From: Terfezia claveryi
Lineage: Eukaryota; Ascomycota; Pezizomycetes; Pezizales; Pezizaceae
NCBI GenBank assembly: GCA_015179025.1
Contig: WHUX01000212.1
Location: forward strand, 1-64,000
Reading direction: 5' to 3'
DNA: 64,000 nucleotides
The notes under the pieces were generated by a model, which did not search any database, had not been told where the DNA came from, and worked only from the letters and a program-made list of their open reading frames with translations. Below are positions 48,953 through 60,640 of the stretch, one piece after another; position 1 is the first letter of the stretch, and each line of letters begins with the position of its first letter. The position numbers and the translations under genes are program-made.

Positions 48953-49300
48953 CTACCCTTGCAAGCCTACTAGTGAGCAGCCACCGTCTAGTGCACATCC
49001 CTGCAAACCCCCTTGCAACAGCGTTTCCAGCCACACTCGTGATATATCATGAGCATAGTGATTCCGGCTAAATGCATAGCCATGGAAGAGAGTACGCTCT
49101 ACAACATGGTTATGTTCATATCCCACCAAGGTCAACCGAAGACTCAATATTCCCCTTTCCAATATGACCTCCCCGAAGAGCCACCCCCACCCCCTCAATG
49201 CCTGTTATAGGCCTGGTATCTAGCAGGAGAGCCTATGACGACTAGAAGGCCATTTCCTGGTACCTATATTCATCTCAAAACAGCCTCTAGGGCAGCAGCC
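48953..49300 (+). repeat. Left outer arm of the long inverted repeat
   Basis: It begins CTACCCTTGCAAGCCTACTA and is mirrored at 50411-50759. Shared words include TATCATGAGCATAGTGATTC and CCTATGACGACTAGAAGGCC. Confidence 0.75.
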
Positions 49301-50410
49301 TTGAATATGATGGAATGGTATGCAATCAAAAAAAACCCAAAACGAGCTATTTTAAGAATTTACTAAATTTGCTCTATCTATACTATCCTTGACCCTAGCC
49401 TTTCCACCTTCTATAACCATGACTCCACAGCATTCTTAATTACTACGGAAAGGCCTCCAATAGCTCTAAAAGCTCCAATACCCCCTCTTTGGCCTTTATG
49501 GGTTGCTTGTAATTGGGGGGTTTCTAAGATTGTTGCAACCCCCTCATTTCAACCATTTGTTCCCCATTATCGATATTTCCCAATATCTAAGTACCCGCCA
49601 GTAGGCGAGCATAGTCTGATTAATCGAGCATTAGTCTAACGTCATCCTGGTATGCCTGACCTACTATCTAGCTAGTATCCACTATAGTGTCCTTATTCCA
49701 ACCGGACTATATAGGCAGCGCCCAATATAGCATCCAACCTAGTGTCCAGCCTAGTGCCAACCTATATACCGAGTAACTCAGTGCTCTACCAACTGTTCCG
49801 CATTGGTATAGGTAATGCTTTAGCACCCTCGTAGGGGTCTCTAATATTAGTAGCTCTGGAACTCCAATACCCCCCCCTAATTCTGGGCTCCAATAGCCGC
49901 TTTTATCACCTTTCTCGAGGCATTTTTCAAGCTCTGGAGGAGAGTTCGGATCAGGCGGATCTAGGAATGAGACTAGATCTAGGAGGGCATAAATAAGGTG
50001 TATTTGGTTAATTGGATAATAGCTCTCGGAATTGCTTATTTGGGAGATTAGTACCTTGAATTGAGGCCTTCCATTGTTACCATTTTGCACGCTCCACCTT
50101 CAGTGCTGGAGGTAGATACTAGGCATAGGTCTCCTAGTTGTTATAGGCCTATTTGTGCAATATTTGGTGTATAGGTAGAGGGAGTAGCTGTTAGGAGGAT
50201 AGTTCTTGAAGGGAGGCAGTATTGGAGCTATTGGAGCTTTTAGAGCGATTGGGGACCTCTCCGTAGTAATTGAGAATGCTGTAGAGGGGCAGGTTGCAGA
50301 AGGGGAAGGTGGAGAGTTCAGACTAGTATATATAAAGTAAGTTAGTTAATTCTGAAAATAGTTTATTTTGGAGCGCTGTTGTAGATTGTATAAATTTTAG
50401 TCATATTGGT

Positions 50411-50759
50411 GGCTGCTACCCTAGAGGCTGTTATAACATGAATATAGATACCAGAAAATGGCCTTCTAGTCGTCATAGGCTCACCCGCTGGATACCTAGC
50501 CTATACGAGTGGTTGAGAGGGTGGGGGTGGGTCTTCGGGAAGGTCATGTTGGAAAGGGGAATATTGGGTCTTCAGTTGATCTTGGTAGGATGTGAGCATA
50601 ACAATGTTGAAGAGCGTACTCATTTTCATAGATATGTATTTAGTCAGAATCACTATGCTCATGATATCTTACGAGTTGTGGCTGGAGACGCTGTTGCAGG
50701 GGGTTTTGCAGGGGTGTGCACTAGACGGTGGCTACTCACTAGTAGGCTTGTAAGGGTAG
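50411..50759 (-). repeat. Right outer arm of the long inverted repeat
   Basis: It is the reverse complement of 48953-49300 with scattered substitutions, many of them transitions. The apparent 182-residue ORF here is an accident of the repeat. Confidence 0.75.
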
Positions 50760-51170
50760 CAGCTGGCACCCACGCTTGGAACGTAACGCACTGTGCTCCA
50801 GCTCCTGGGACGCAACACTCGCCTATGGAAGGTGTTCCCGCGTCCAGGATGCATCACAATTGTGCTTCTGCTCCTAGAACGCAATACAAGTGTGCTCCCA
50901 CGCCTGGGACGCAACACATGCGCTTTGCAGATGCTCCCTCCTCTTGGACGCAATATGGAACGGGCTGCTCGTCCCCAACGCTATAGGTTATACCGCTGGC
51001 ATTGTCAACGGATTGCCCACTATCACTCTCTTCTACAATGCACACCCCGACAGCCAGGTACGTAGCCACTATTGCAGCCATTGAATATGCACGTAGATGA
51101 AATATCCATTATATTCGCTAATAATTATATACACAGAAGTATTGAGTAATAGAAATATATATAGAACATG

Positions 51171-51348
51171 CACTCGCTGCTTCAATCGCTCTAACACTTG
51201 CTACAATACCCGCTCTAATACTCACTCCAATTCTTGCTCTAATACTCGCTCCAATACTCGCTCTAATACTCGCTCCCATACTCGCTCTAATACTTGCCCT
51301 AATACTCGCTCCAATACTCGCTCTCATACTCGCTCTAATACTCGCCAT
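51171..51348. repeat. 12-bp minisatellite, about fourteen units
   Basis: Units CTCGCTCTAATA, CTCGCTCCAATA, CTCGCTCTCATA and CTTGCCCTAATA follow in tandem. The period of 12 makes an open NTRS-repeat frame that should not be read as a gene. Confidence 0.85.
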
Positions 51349-51593
51349 AATGTGCTGGGATATAGAGCGAAGGGAAAATGCGCGGGGAAGGGAGGTATAT
51401 ATACAGGAAAACCATAGTTGCCAAGGCCGACTGCTAAGGCCGACAATTTAGACTTTCCGAAGACAATGAGATAAGGGATAACAAGAGAAGTGGCATGATA
51501 GTGACCAATGGTGCTCAGCCCCCTTTCGCCCGCAGGTGCCGTACTATTCAATGCCTGGCCTGGTAATAGTCATATTGGGCAATCGTAGTCGCG

Positions 51594-52193
51594 GTATTGA
51601 GATATATGCGGAGTTCACACTTTGTGATATGTTTCATAGGAATTCATGCATTCGCGGGCATATATATATATATATAGGAGAAACTCGTACTTTTGGAGAC
51701 ATAGAGCAATGCATGCATTCGCGGGCATATATATATATATATGGGAGAAACTCATGCTTTTGGAGACTCACATAGATATGTGCGAGAAACTCATGCTTTT
51801 GGAGACTTATATATATATGTGTGAGAAACTCGTGCTTGTGGAGACATATATATATATATGCGAGGAATCCATGCATTCACGAGCTTATATATATATATAC
51901 GAGAAATCCATGCATTCGCAGGCTTATATATATATATGCAAGAAATCCATGCATTTCTCTATGTCTCAAAAAGCACGAGTTTCTCGCACATATATATATA
52001 TGTCTCCAAAAGCACGAGTTTCTCGCACATATATATATATATGCCCGGGAATGCATGGATTTCTCGCCAATATATATATATATGTCCCCAAAAGCATGAG
52101 TTTCTCGCACATATAAAGTATATATATGCCTGCGAATGCATAAATTCCTACGAAACATATCACAAAGCGTGAACTTCGCATATATCGCAATAC
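51594..52193. repeat. 600-bp giant palindrome built of (TA)n-containing ~45-bp units
   Basis: The outer ends GTATTG (51594) and CAATAC (52193) match, then GATATATGCG, GTTCACACTTTGTGATATG and so on inward, with the axis near 51955. Each arm is a series of units of the form GCGAGAAACTCATGC-TTTTGGAGACATATATATAT or GCGAGAAATCCATGCATTCGC. The right end abuts the terminal repeat of the next element with no spacer. Several overlapping ORFs here are repeat artefacts. Confidence 0.8.
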
Positions 52194-52366
52194 TAGTCTC
52201 GGCACCCGACCCTCGAGCTTGGCAAACCAGCGAAGAGGGTCTGGTACAATATCTAATTGTTTGTGTGCCCACTTTTCCAAGGATTTTGAGGGTGTCACCA
52301 ACCTCGACAAGCGGGTTTTTAGTACCAAATTCCTCAAGGCAACCGGGCGATGCAACCAAATCCCGG
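52194..52366 (+). repeat. Left terminal inverted repeat of the 8.6-kb element
   Basis: It begins TAGTCTCGGCACCCGACC and ends near CAACCAAATCCC. It matches the reverse complement of 60641-60813 with about four transitions. Confidence 0.85.
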
Positions 52367-52489
52367 CACCCCAAATCCCTAGTTTGACACTCAAGTAGTT
52401 AGATAGTAGGCCTTGTCATAAATAAACATCATCGTACATTGACCATCTAAACTGTCGCACAACCTTCAAGATCCACAAATAAGCAAAAT

Positions 52490-55191
52490 ATGGCCAACGA
52501 AGAGAGATCATTGCTATTGGCGGATCACGGTGAGACTTATGGAGCCGTGCGAAGGAGGAGAAGTAAGACATTGGCGAGGCATCGTCAACAAAATCATTAA
52601 TCAACCGGGGAGGAGGCGGTCCCGGGGCCATCTCAGCGGTCTGAAGGGTATCAAGGGATTCGCGAGCCACAAGAAACCCCCCAGAAGACAGGGGCTAGTA
52701 GGCCTAAGAAAAAAGAGAGTCAAGGAGCTCATTATAAAACTCTGAAAAGTCAAAGGGATCATGCGGAGAAAATTGAGGCAATTATGGGAGTTATGAAAGA
52801 ACATTACTCTAGCATCAGAGAATTCTTGCGACATTTCTTCAAGAATGAAAAGTTTAAAGTGGCTCACCAAAATTTTTACGAGGAAGGAGGATTCAATGAA
52901 ATCTTGGGATTGTAGTTGAATTCTGATTCTGTGAGGAGCCATGATATGGTACATAGTTTGGTGGACTATGTGGAATGTTACTTTGAAGACGAATTCCATC
53001 AGATGTTGAAAGACAAAGGCTCGGTCGTACAATTCAACGCCAAAGGGCGGATGCTGCTAAAGGTTGAGGAGATTAGCAACCAGTTTGCGAAAATGTCCAC
53101 ACATGTGAAAAATGAGGCACCATTGGTACGGAGAGTCCTGAAGAGGTGTGCAACTAAGGAAGGGGATCCAGAGCGCTGGGATCACGGACAGATTCAGTGA
53201 CACTTTCCTCTATTCTATCCCTCTTGTATAGGCGGAATCAACAAGCGAACGCATGGTAGAGTACTTTCAGCATATTTTATTATGCTTGCGGACTTCAACG
53301 TTCCGGGATGGATGTGTTAAATAAATTGGGTATGTATGTATCATATTCGATCTTCAATAACCTTGCACATACATTGTCTGATCAAATGAGGGGTGAATTA
53401 ATTGAACTGGTGCGGAAAATCCTATGTTGATGGAAGTCGATAATGTCAACAAGCATGTTGGTGTCCGAGACGGGTCATCAGTGAATCAGAGCTATATGTC
53501 GAACAGCACCAGGGGTTTTGCAACGACAGTAAGGGGTTTGCCAGCCGGTTTCAGAGGAAATATGTTACCTAGGAAATGGTATAAGCGTGGCCGCGCAAGG
53601 ACTTAATGGGTCAGACATGATACCGAAAGATAAATCAGTAGATATCTATGAGGATTTGTTACGTTTTGAGATCTGTGACACACTGTCTGCAATGCTTCTA
53701 GATGAACTGAAGGATTGGTTTAAAATGTTCGGGGGGAGAGATATGGGGTACCAACAGTTGAATTGGTCGATACAACGAAAGCGTTGATCTACAGCCTTGA
53801 TCTCATGGATTTCGAACAGATGTCTGTGGGGGGAAACTTGAAAAGTGTTAAACATATCCTTGAAAAAGATTTCCCGTATTCACTGGAATATTTGATTAAA
53901 TCTTTAGTGCTGTATGGGGGGGATCAGCTTTTCGTCGAGAGCATGCACCAGATTCAGCGAATGCAGGAATCGGATGTCGTAGGTGAAAATTACCAGTATA
54001 TCGTTACGTTGTTAGGGACGTTACATTTAATGATGAATCTGGGAAAGTTAATCATGAAGCAGCACTATGGGGGTTTAGACTCCAATGATCCGTCCAGATT
54101 GAGATTCTTCAACACTTTACTAGGTACATGAGTGGTCCGCAAGGCGAGGCTAATCGTAATATGTTTGTGTTGACAGGATTGCAAAAATTGGATATGAAAG
54201 GGACGGATTTCTGGTCAACTTCTTTATTGATCCGACGTTCCTTATCAGCGGCGTTGCAGTGTTGATGATATGTGAAACCGAGCAACCAGTATGGAGGAGT
54301 TTACAGTGAAAATTCATGACGGTTCGGTTAGTTGGGTCTCAGCGATGGAGGGAGTAATGAGGCAACTGATTTTAAACGGGTCAAGGAAATGAGAGATGGG
54401 GCAAAAGGCGAAAGGGATATTTCACATGAAAATTTGCTATTGTTCGTGCGCCTAGCGGTCCAGTTTGTGGGGTTGTATAAAGCTACAAGGCATGGCGACG
54501 TGGGTGTTATGCAGTGTGTGATGGATTTGTTAGGGCCGGAATTCTTGGGAGCAAAACAACATAAGTATGCGTGGGAGTTATTTGAGGTTGGGTGTGGTTT
54601 CAAAAAGGAGTGGAGTCGGGAATTGCAGAATGTGGTCAAATGGAATTGGGTGATTAATGTGACTGGGGACCGAGGAATTTTCTTGCTCTGGATGAGTACA
54701 TGGAAGAGTTGGTCAGAGGAATTAAGGTTGGTGGTTATGATTTTGGTTCAGGGATCTCGATTTGCTGAATATGGTTAACAAGGTATTATACAACCAGGCG
54801 GATCAGAGAGTTGGATATTTTACCCGGAAGGTAATTACAAGGTCAATACCTTACTTTATGAGCATCAAGAAGGATGTACTAGGTTGTTAGGAATTGCGCC
54901 GAAATCCGGCCATCATACTAGAAGTGAGGTTTGACAGATGTCAAGGCTTTGGTCCGCAAGCTTTTGCAGAATGGGTGGGGAAAGTGGTACCAGGTAGGGG
55001 TGTTATGGGTGAGACCTATAAGGAGTGTATCGACTTATGCAGAAAGGGTGCGATGAGTTGGGTGAAGGATTTATTGGGAAAGATTCCTTAGAAAGAGTGC
55101 AGGTTTAGATGATGAAGGGGACATGGATTTAGACAACGAAGTAGTGGGCTTCAGTGATGATTCTTCGGATGACAAGGTTACGATTAGGTGA
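52490..55191 (+). pseudogene. DUF6589-type transposon protein, broken
   Basis: The first ATG at 52490 opens a frame (MANEERSLLL) with in-frame TAA (near 52598) and TAG (52913-52915), running to TGA 53198. The match to the DUF6589 family as I know it rests on LNKLGMYVSYS (53310s), DNVNKHVGVRDGSSVNQSYM (about 53439-53498), YGGDQLFVESM with LLGTLHLMMNLGKLIM (about 53910-54057) and KATRHGDVGVMQCVMDLLGP (54479-54538) with GAKQHKYAWELF. Frame changes occur near 53418, 53730 (a G6 run), 54130 and 55090. An acidic tail (DDEGDMDLDNEVVGFSDD) ends at TGA 55189. Its function is unknown; the family is found in fungal mobile elements. It is convergent with the helicase, 4 bp away. Confidence 0.75.
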
Positions 55192-55195
55192 AGGA

Positions 55196-57882
55196 CTAGT
55201 GGAATGATATTATTTGATTAATAGCAACGTAGTTTAAAGAATAAATCAAACACGAGAAATGAAAGCAGAAAAGAAAATAGAAAATCCGACAACAGAAGTA
55301 GCTCATGCGACTAATTTCCTGGGACAAGTATAGGTGCCCATCTGGAGCTGGTGTTGTTTGGCAACTTGCTTGATGATGGTGTTGTGGTGAATTGGCCCAC
55401 GACTGTATAACCTGTAGCCTTCCGGTGCCTCGGGTTCCAGGTTGAAGTCTAACTCCCCTGTCCCAGGCTTGGAGTGATGCAACGAGTTCGTTTTTGGGTT
55501 TCGATACATTTAATCCACATTCAATTAGAAGAGGTCTCATTTGCGCAATTGTCATTTTTTCATATTCAATGACGGTTGAGTTGTTAACTGAAGAATTATT
55601 GTTGGTAGCAGAGCTAACGGTTGTGTTCTCGAGTAGAGTATGGGTACTGCTTTCTGGAAGGGAATCAGTGTTGGTATGTGAGTTTGTTATATGTCCAGTA
55701 GCTGGTCCTGAGACTGTAGTTGGGCTAGAGGATTTCCTTGTTGAAGACTCAGTATTTGTTGTTTGGACATTGTTATGCGATGATTGGGACAACGCAGTAT
55801 TGGTACTGTGTTGTAGGCATAGACGTGCTGTCGTTAGTGATTCCCTAGTTGCCGAGGGTCGGGTGCTGAGACTACTGGCTGCGACCTGCCTGATTTGATA
55901 TTCTTCGACCTTGGTAGCCACGAGGTCGACGATCGCATGTTCTGTTTTGGCATTAACTTTATAGATCTCTAGGAATTTGCTTTGATCTTACCATATTGAC
56001 TGGAGACTCTTCGAATCCAGGGTATTCCTAGAATCGTGGCGATATCGTCAGGGTTTTGGATCCCTTTGTAATTCGCGGCAATGGACTCTATTTGTTTATC
56101 TGTCAATACTGATTGTTCTGTCTTGATTCGGGGTACTGGAGTAATAGCTGCAAAGGTACGCTTGTGAAAATCTTTGAGTGCATCAATAATAATAGTTTTT
56201 ACTACTGGGTCCGGTTTATGCCAGACTTTATGTGGGGCTATAGACGATGCATGCTGGTAATCAATTACTAGGGGAAACATTGAGGGGTCCAGCCTCTCTT
56301 AACTATTGTCAATTTGGTACTGGTCACAACAAGCCCTGATACAAGGATTCTGTGGGATGATTGCGATGCGGATCCCCAAATAGTCTAGTAAGATTTGACG
56401 ACGACATTTTTTTTCGCCCTGGAGATTTAAAAGGCGATATAGGCCAACTTCCATTGCAGCCCGCATGTCTTGATGCATCACCTTGTCCCTTTGGTTTAAC
56501 TGATTTTGTTTTCTTGTTAGACTTCTGAAATACGAACCGTGAAATTTGGATGTCGCCACGTTGCCACGACTACCAAAATAATGTGCTTCAGCGAAAACTA
56601 GGCAATCCCTTGGGTTTGGAGACTGCGCCCACAACGTCCCCATCTTTGGACCAACATATCCAGACAATCCAATTCGAAACCTTCCATTGGATGACTCGTA
56701 GCACATGGGAATCGTCATACCCATGCCCCATCAGATGTTAAACCAAGATTCTGGTTGTTCCATTTCGCCAATCCCGCTAATGTAATCTTTCAATGTGTCA
56801 GACAAGTCGGCGAAATAAACTGCAATTGTTTTCTCGGCTACTGATTGCACATCCGTGGTTGCAGTCAACAGAGCCGTGTCAATTTTTGGTCGACGACGAT
56901 AACTGCGGTCAAGGTGCCGACGTAAGTATTTGGCGACTTGTAAACACTCCTCGATCTTATCACAATAAAGAATCGTTGGGGCAATAGTATCAATCCCAAT
57001 ACCCCGAATTGGGATCAAAAAGTCTAGATCTTGTTGCCCATCTCCTCGTCCTATAATTTCTCTAACTCCATAAAACAAATTCTTCCGGTTCGTTGTCTCA
57101 CGAATGGTTACACTACAACCTGGGCGAAAACACAATGCTTGCTTGATTTGTGCTAATTTCGTGGCTGTCGCTATCGCTGTAAATGTCGAGAAAGATATAT
57201 TCGGGAAATAAGGTCGCAAGGTATTGATTTTTGAATATTCTTCCGAAACTCCGATCCCCTGAAGACTCGCGCATTAGTTCACCCTTTGGAATCAATGCAA
57301 TAGGATCCACTCCCTACCAGTCCAGAATCAAATGACCCTTGTCGGCGATGACGTATCCAACGTCACAAGCCCATTACTTCCCCCCTTTAACAACCAAAGC
57401 CCAAAAATGCCCTTTCCGCGCCAGGGTTCGCTCTGGAGAAATCAGAATGATATTGTATTCCTTGTTTAATATCTTGTTGAAAATCCTGGGGTCCGCGGAC
57501 ACTGCTGCATCAGTCAAGGCCACTGCATTGATCTTTAGTTCATTCAGCGCAACCGCCATACTTGTCGCCAATGCATTGATCGGGCAAATTATAATGCCGA
57601 CCTTGCCTGGCAGTAGCAGAATTGGCGCCTAAAAAGCCAAACTCTTCCCACTCGATGTCCCCGCCACACAGGCCACGTCTCTGCCCATAAGGATGGCCAT
57701 TGCCGCCCGAATTTGAAATGGATACATGTCTTTCCCACTCCTACACAATGACCATGAGCTGTATCCATCGAGAATTGCCTTGCATGCCACTCCTACCTCA
57801 ACTTCACCATCAACTTCAGGATTTCTGCCTTTTGCTGATATTCCGTACTCAGTTCCCAGCTCTCAACCACCGAAGTTGCCAT
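55196..57882 (-). pseudogene. RecQ-like DNA helicase, broken
   Basis: It would unwind DNA with 3'-5' polarity. From 57882 (ATG, MATSVVESW) the order is: Q-motif-like MYPFQIRAAMAILMGRDV, Walker A AGTSSGKSLAF (about 57655), INALATSMAVALNEL, YNIILISPER, motif II VIADKGHLILDW (about 57320-57355; the DEAH box has become DKGH, E to K being a G-to-A change), FSTFTAIATAT (motif III), PTILYCDKIEECLQVAKYL (motif IV), then GMGMTIP (motif V) and a degraded motif VI. A Cys-rich zinc segment (CRRQILLDYLG ... CIRACC, about 56320-56410) and a C-terminal part with a SAP-like MTIAQMRPLLIECGL follow. Stops include TAG in LAF*API, TAA after VVKGGK, TAG after ILDW and TGA at 56731; frameshifts lie near 55985 and 57220. 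Confidence 0.8.
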
Positions 57883-58488
57883 TTGAATTTCGTAATCAAA
57901 TTGGTCCCGAGAGTAGATAAAATCAAAGATCCAAAGGATACAGGAGTGTTGTTGTTGTAAAAGGTTCTGTAACACCGACAACAAAACAACGAGGCATTGT
58001 CTCCCAGACTACCCAACTACCTCAAAGACAACTCTGTACAATATCCTTATGACGACAACCTCCTTTTCAAACTATTAAGCTATCCCATACTGACAGCATT
58101 TCGTACTTATTATGATGATTGGCTTCTTGATAAGCACCTTGATCATAAGTTCGTAATATTGATAACTGCATTTATCATAGCTTCGTAATGTTCATGAGCC
58201 AAATATTTCATATCTATATCAGTCTGCCTAGGCACACCTACACAATCCATATAGCCATAATTTTATCACGATATATACTATTGATGCTGCGCTGTTAGAA
58301 TGTAAACAACTATTCTCGGTAAACAACAACAGAAAAGTTCTAGTGCTCTCGAGCTTGGCGACCCTACCATGCGACGCACTAACTTCCTCGACCACATATC
58401 ACCCCCCGTTCACTTTTCCCCACACACAATCTCGGCAACCAAAACATCATACTTCAACACACCTCCCCACCCTTGTACCATATCCCAA
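57883..58488. promoter_or_regulatory. Divergent intergenic region between helicase and third gene
   Basis: About 600 bp separate the ATG of the helicase (-) from the chosen ATG of the third gene (+). No clear TATA box pair could be assigned. It is listed as a likely bidirectional promoter region purely from gene orientation. Confidence 0.35.
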
Positions 58489-60331
58489 ATGGACACCAAA
58501 GGTGACTCCATTGCTCCCAAAAGGATATCCAAGAGACGACTACCTCCCCGTGCTGATGAGGATACCGATTCCGACTCAGTCCACAATGACAAAGCCAGTG
58601 ACGAGTCTGATTCTTACAACAACCATGATTTAGACATAGAAATGCTCGAATCCAAGCTGACTTCCTCCCAGACAACTTCTCCAGCACCAGTAAGGCCCAA
58701 GAGAAACTTCAAGAAGCCCAAGAACTACAAGATCCCAGAATCCTTATTTCAAGAAGAGCCCCTCACCAACCTCTGTCCACTAGGATTCAAGCTTAAGGTG
58801 ATGAAGGCGTTCCAACAGTCCAAAGTTTCTACTACCACCTATGTAAAGTACAACATCCGGGTTATCATGGCAAAGAGACGAAAGCTCACCCCCATTGAGA
58901 AAGAATTTATCCTCATTAAGACTTTTGGATACACAAAAGCTCAAATCAAAACTGCCGGAGATGCAAAAGCCTCTGACCCTAAGGCTTCTAGCAAAGTTGA
59001 AGTTATCATCATTAAAGCATTCAAAAATGCAAGTGTTGAACCCCCCACGCCTCATAACTCATTCTGAACTACTAACTGATAACCCCGTCTTTTTATAGCA
59101 TACGTCCTACATTTCGAAACTCTTGCGCATGCAATTTGAAGGCCTTGTTAGACAATTCTGGGAGTTGCAAACCCCAGTAATCAAGGAATTCGCCACCAAC
59201 TGGGCCACTCAGGCCAAACTCAGAGCCCCTGAACCCGTTCTCACTGGCAACCAACTTGTTGCCACTCCAAATCAAATCAAATGCATGTTCCTCAAAGACA
59301 ATACCAAATTGATCTCCGACATTTGGGCCCCAATTCTCAATGTTTACACTGAACACATTCTCCTCAATGACCCCGAGTGGGCTCAATATTTTACAGAATG
59401 TACTGCAATCATCCTCTGCCATCTCCTCACTGCCTGGTTCAAACTGCCGAACCCTCTGGACGAAATTCAGAAACTACTTACCTATGTCGGCCAACGTAGT
59501 ATGTCTGGATTCCCTTTAACTTCTCCGCAAATTGGCGACCACATTGCTCAAGCAGATTTCATCCCAACCCCAGTGACTTGGCCAAAGTTTAATAGGCCAG
59601 AAAAATGGAATACGGCTCGAGGAAAATGCCCGATTTATGGCCAACTTACATATTCGGTGATCAGTGGCGAAATCTCCATTGAAGAGATAGACCAATCCAT
59701 TACCGAAGAAGGCTTGAATCCATACAGTGAAAATCCTTACCCGCCACCACCTGCCTATACTAAAATCCCCCCTGATCTCGTGCAACAAACAAATACCAAC
59801 ATTGCGCAATGGGTGATTGTCAGGATCAATCAAGATATCGATACTCTCATTAAGCAGGAACTTAAAGCGAAGCAGTAGAAGGAATACTCTCTCAGCATCC
59901 TACAGGATATGTACACTTGGCTCGAGGAGCGTCAACAAGTCGTTAACGCTCGAGTTCATAGCTCGAACACCACTATCGATGCCGCCGCATTTGTTGAAGC
60001 AGTGAAGGACGAGTACACTCAAGCCGCGAAGCGGGAAACTGACCCAACGAACCGCCGAAGTGCACCAAGCATAAACATGGAAATGATTATGACCAAAGAT
60101 GTCATTGGAGCTTTTCATCTAATTGTCGGCGAAATCAAAAGGCAGATGACTACACCCCTATGCCCATCTAGCCCTTCCCCCATTGTACTCCTCCTGTGGT
60201 CCCTCCTATGGCCTGTCAACAGGCTACACCCACTGACAACCCCACATCTCCATCCAATCATAACCATTCCGAATCTCCTGGGTCAAGCACCGCATCCCCG
60301 AAGCCAGTGGTGGATGGGAATGCTCCCCTGA
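58489..60331 (+). pseudogene. Third gene of the 8.6-kb element, unrecognised, one probable intron and an in-frame TAG
   Basis: The chosen start is ATG 58489 (MDTKGDSIAPKRISKRR); ATG 58369 in the same frame is an alternative but adds a low-complexity H/P/T stretch. Exon 1 encodes an acidic-serine segment (DEDTDSDSVHNDKASDESDS) and a basic RPKRNFKKPKNYKIP. A probable intron spans 59035-59098 (GT...CTAACTGAT...TTTTATAG), joining in phase to exon 2 from 59099. Exon 2 is open to TAG 59876-59878; the same frame continues with KEYSLSILQDMYTWLEERQQ to 60331, so the TAG is likely a CAG/TGG change. The last 50 residues look out of frame; a proline-rich reading in another frame (60196-60414) looks more natural. 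No known domain was recognised. A nuclear DNA-binding role is only suggested by the charged N-terminus. Confidence 0.6.
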
Positions 60332-60640
60332 TGCCACCCCCGCCACTTCCCCTGCATGTGAGGGCACAAACCCAAGCGGCTGCCAGCTGCTTGGACCTTT
60401 CCACTCAGGCGTAAATACTATCACATTGAATGATAGTCATACCAAAAAATCTGGCGCTCATTTTCTTCTTATTTTCTTTTCACTAGCAAAATTGTCTTTG
60501 TAAAGCCAAAGTTGACATCTTGGTGGAGGTCATTTACGGAATTACCATCAGAATAAAAACATTAGCTATTTAATTCAATGAATCAAATGAAATGTATGCA
60601 CTCGTAATTTATTGATCTTGCTAATTTTCGTTGAGTGAAG

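Larger units (their letters stand above)
48836..51170. mobile_element. Long inverted-repeat (foldback-like) element, non-coding
   Basis: The outer arms 48953-49300 and 50411-50759 are imperfect reverse complements of each other. The inner arms 49395-49491 and 50218-50320 are too, leaving a loop of about 0.7 kb (49500-50200). GGACGC/GCGTCC words are repeated outside both arms (48850-48950 and 50780-50955). There is no transposase ORF, so it would be non-autonomous. Exact ends and target duplication could not be fixed. Confidence 0.6.

Noticed and set aside
49740..49830. Possible tRNA gene on the minus strand
   Set aside because: Only a D-arm-like segment is present; no proper anticodon arm, T-arm or box B could be drawn.
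50438..50986. 182-residue ORF
   Set aside because: It lies across one arm of the long inverted repeat and the GGACGC array, and its partner arm is not open in the same way.
51097..51417. NTRS-repeat protein
   Set aside because: The 12-bp minisatellite period keeps any frame open; nothing else supports a gene.
51646..52374. Several 80-165 residue ORFs rich in Ile/Tyr on both strands
   Set aside because: They are products of (TA)n blocks and the palindromic units.
55494..55898. 134-residue plus-strand ORF
   Set aside because: It is antisense to the low-complexity Ser/Thr/Asn-rich C-terminal part of the helicase gene.
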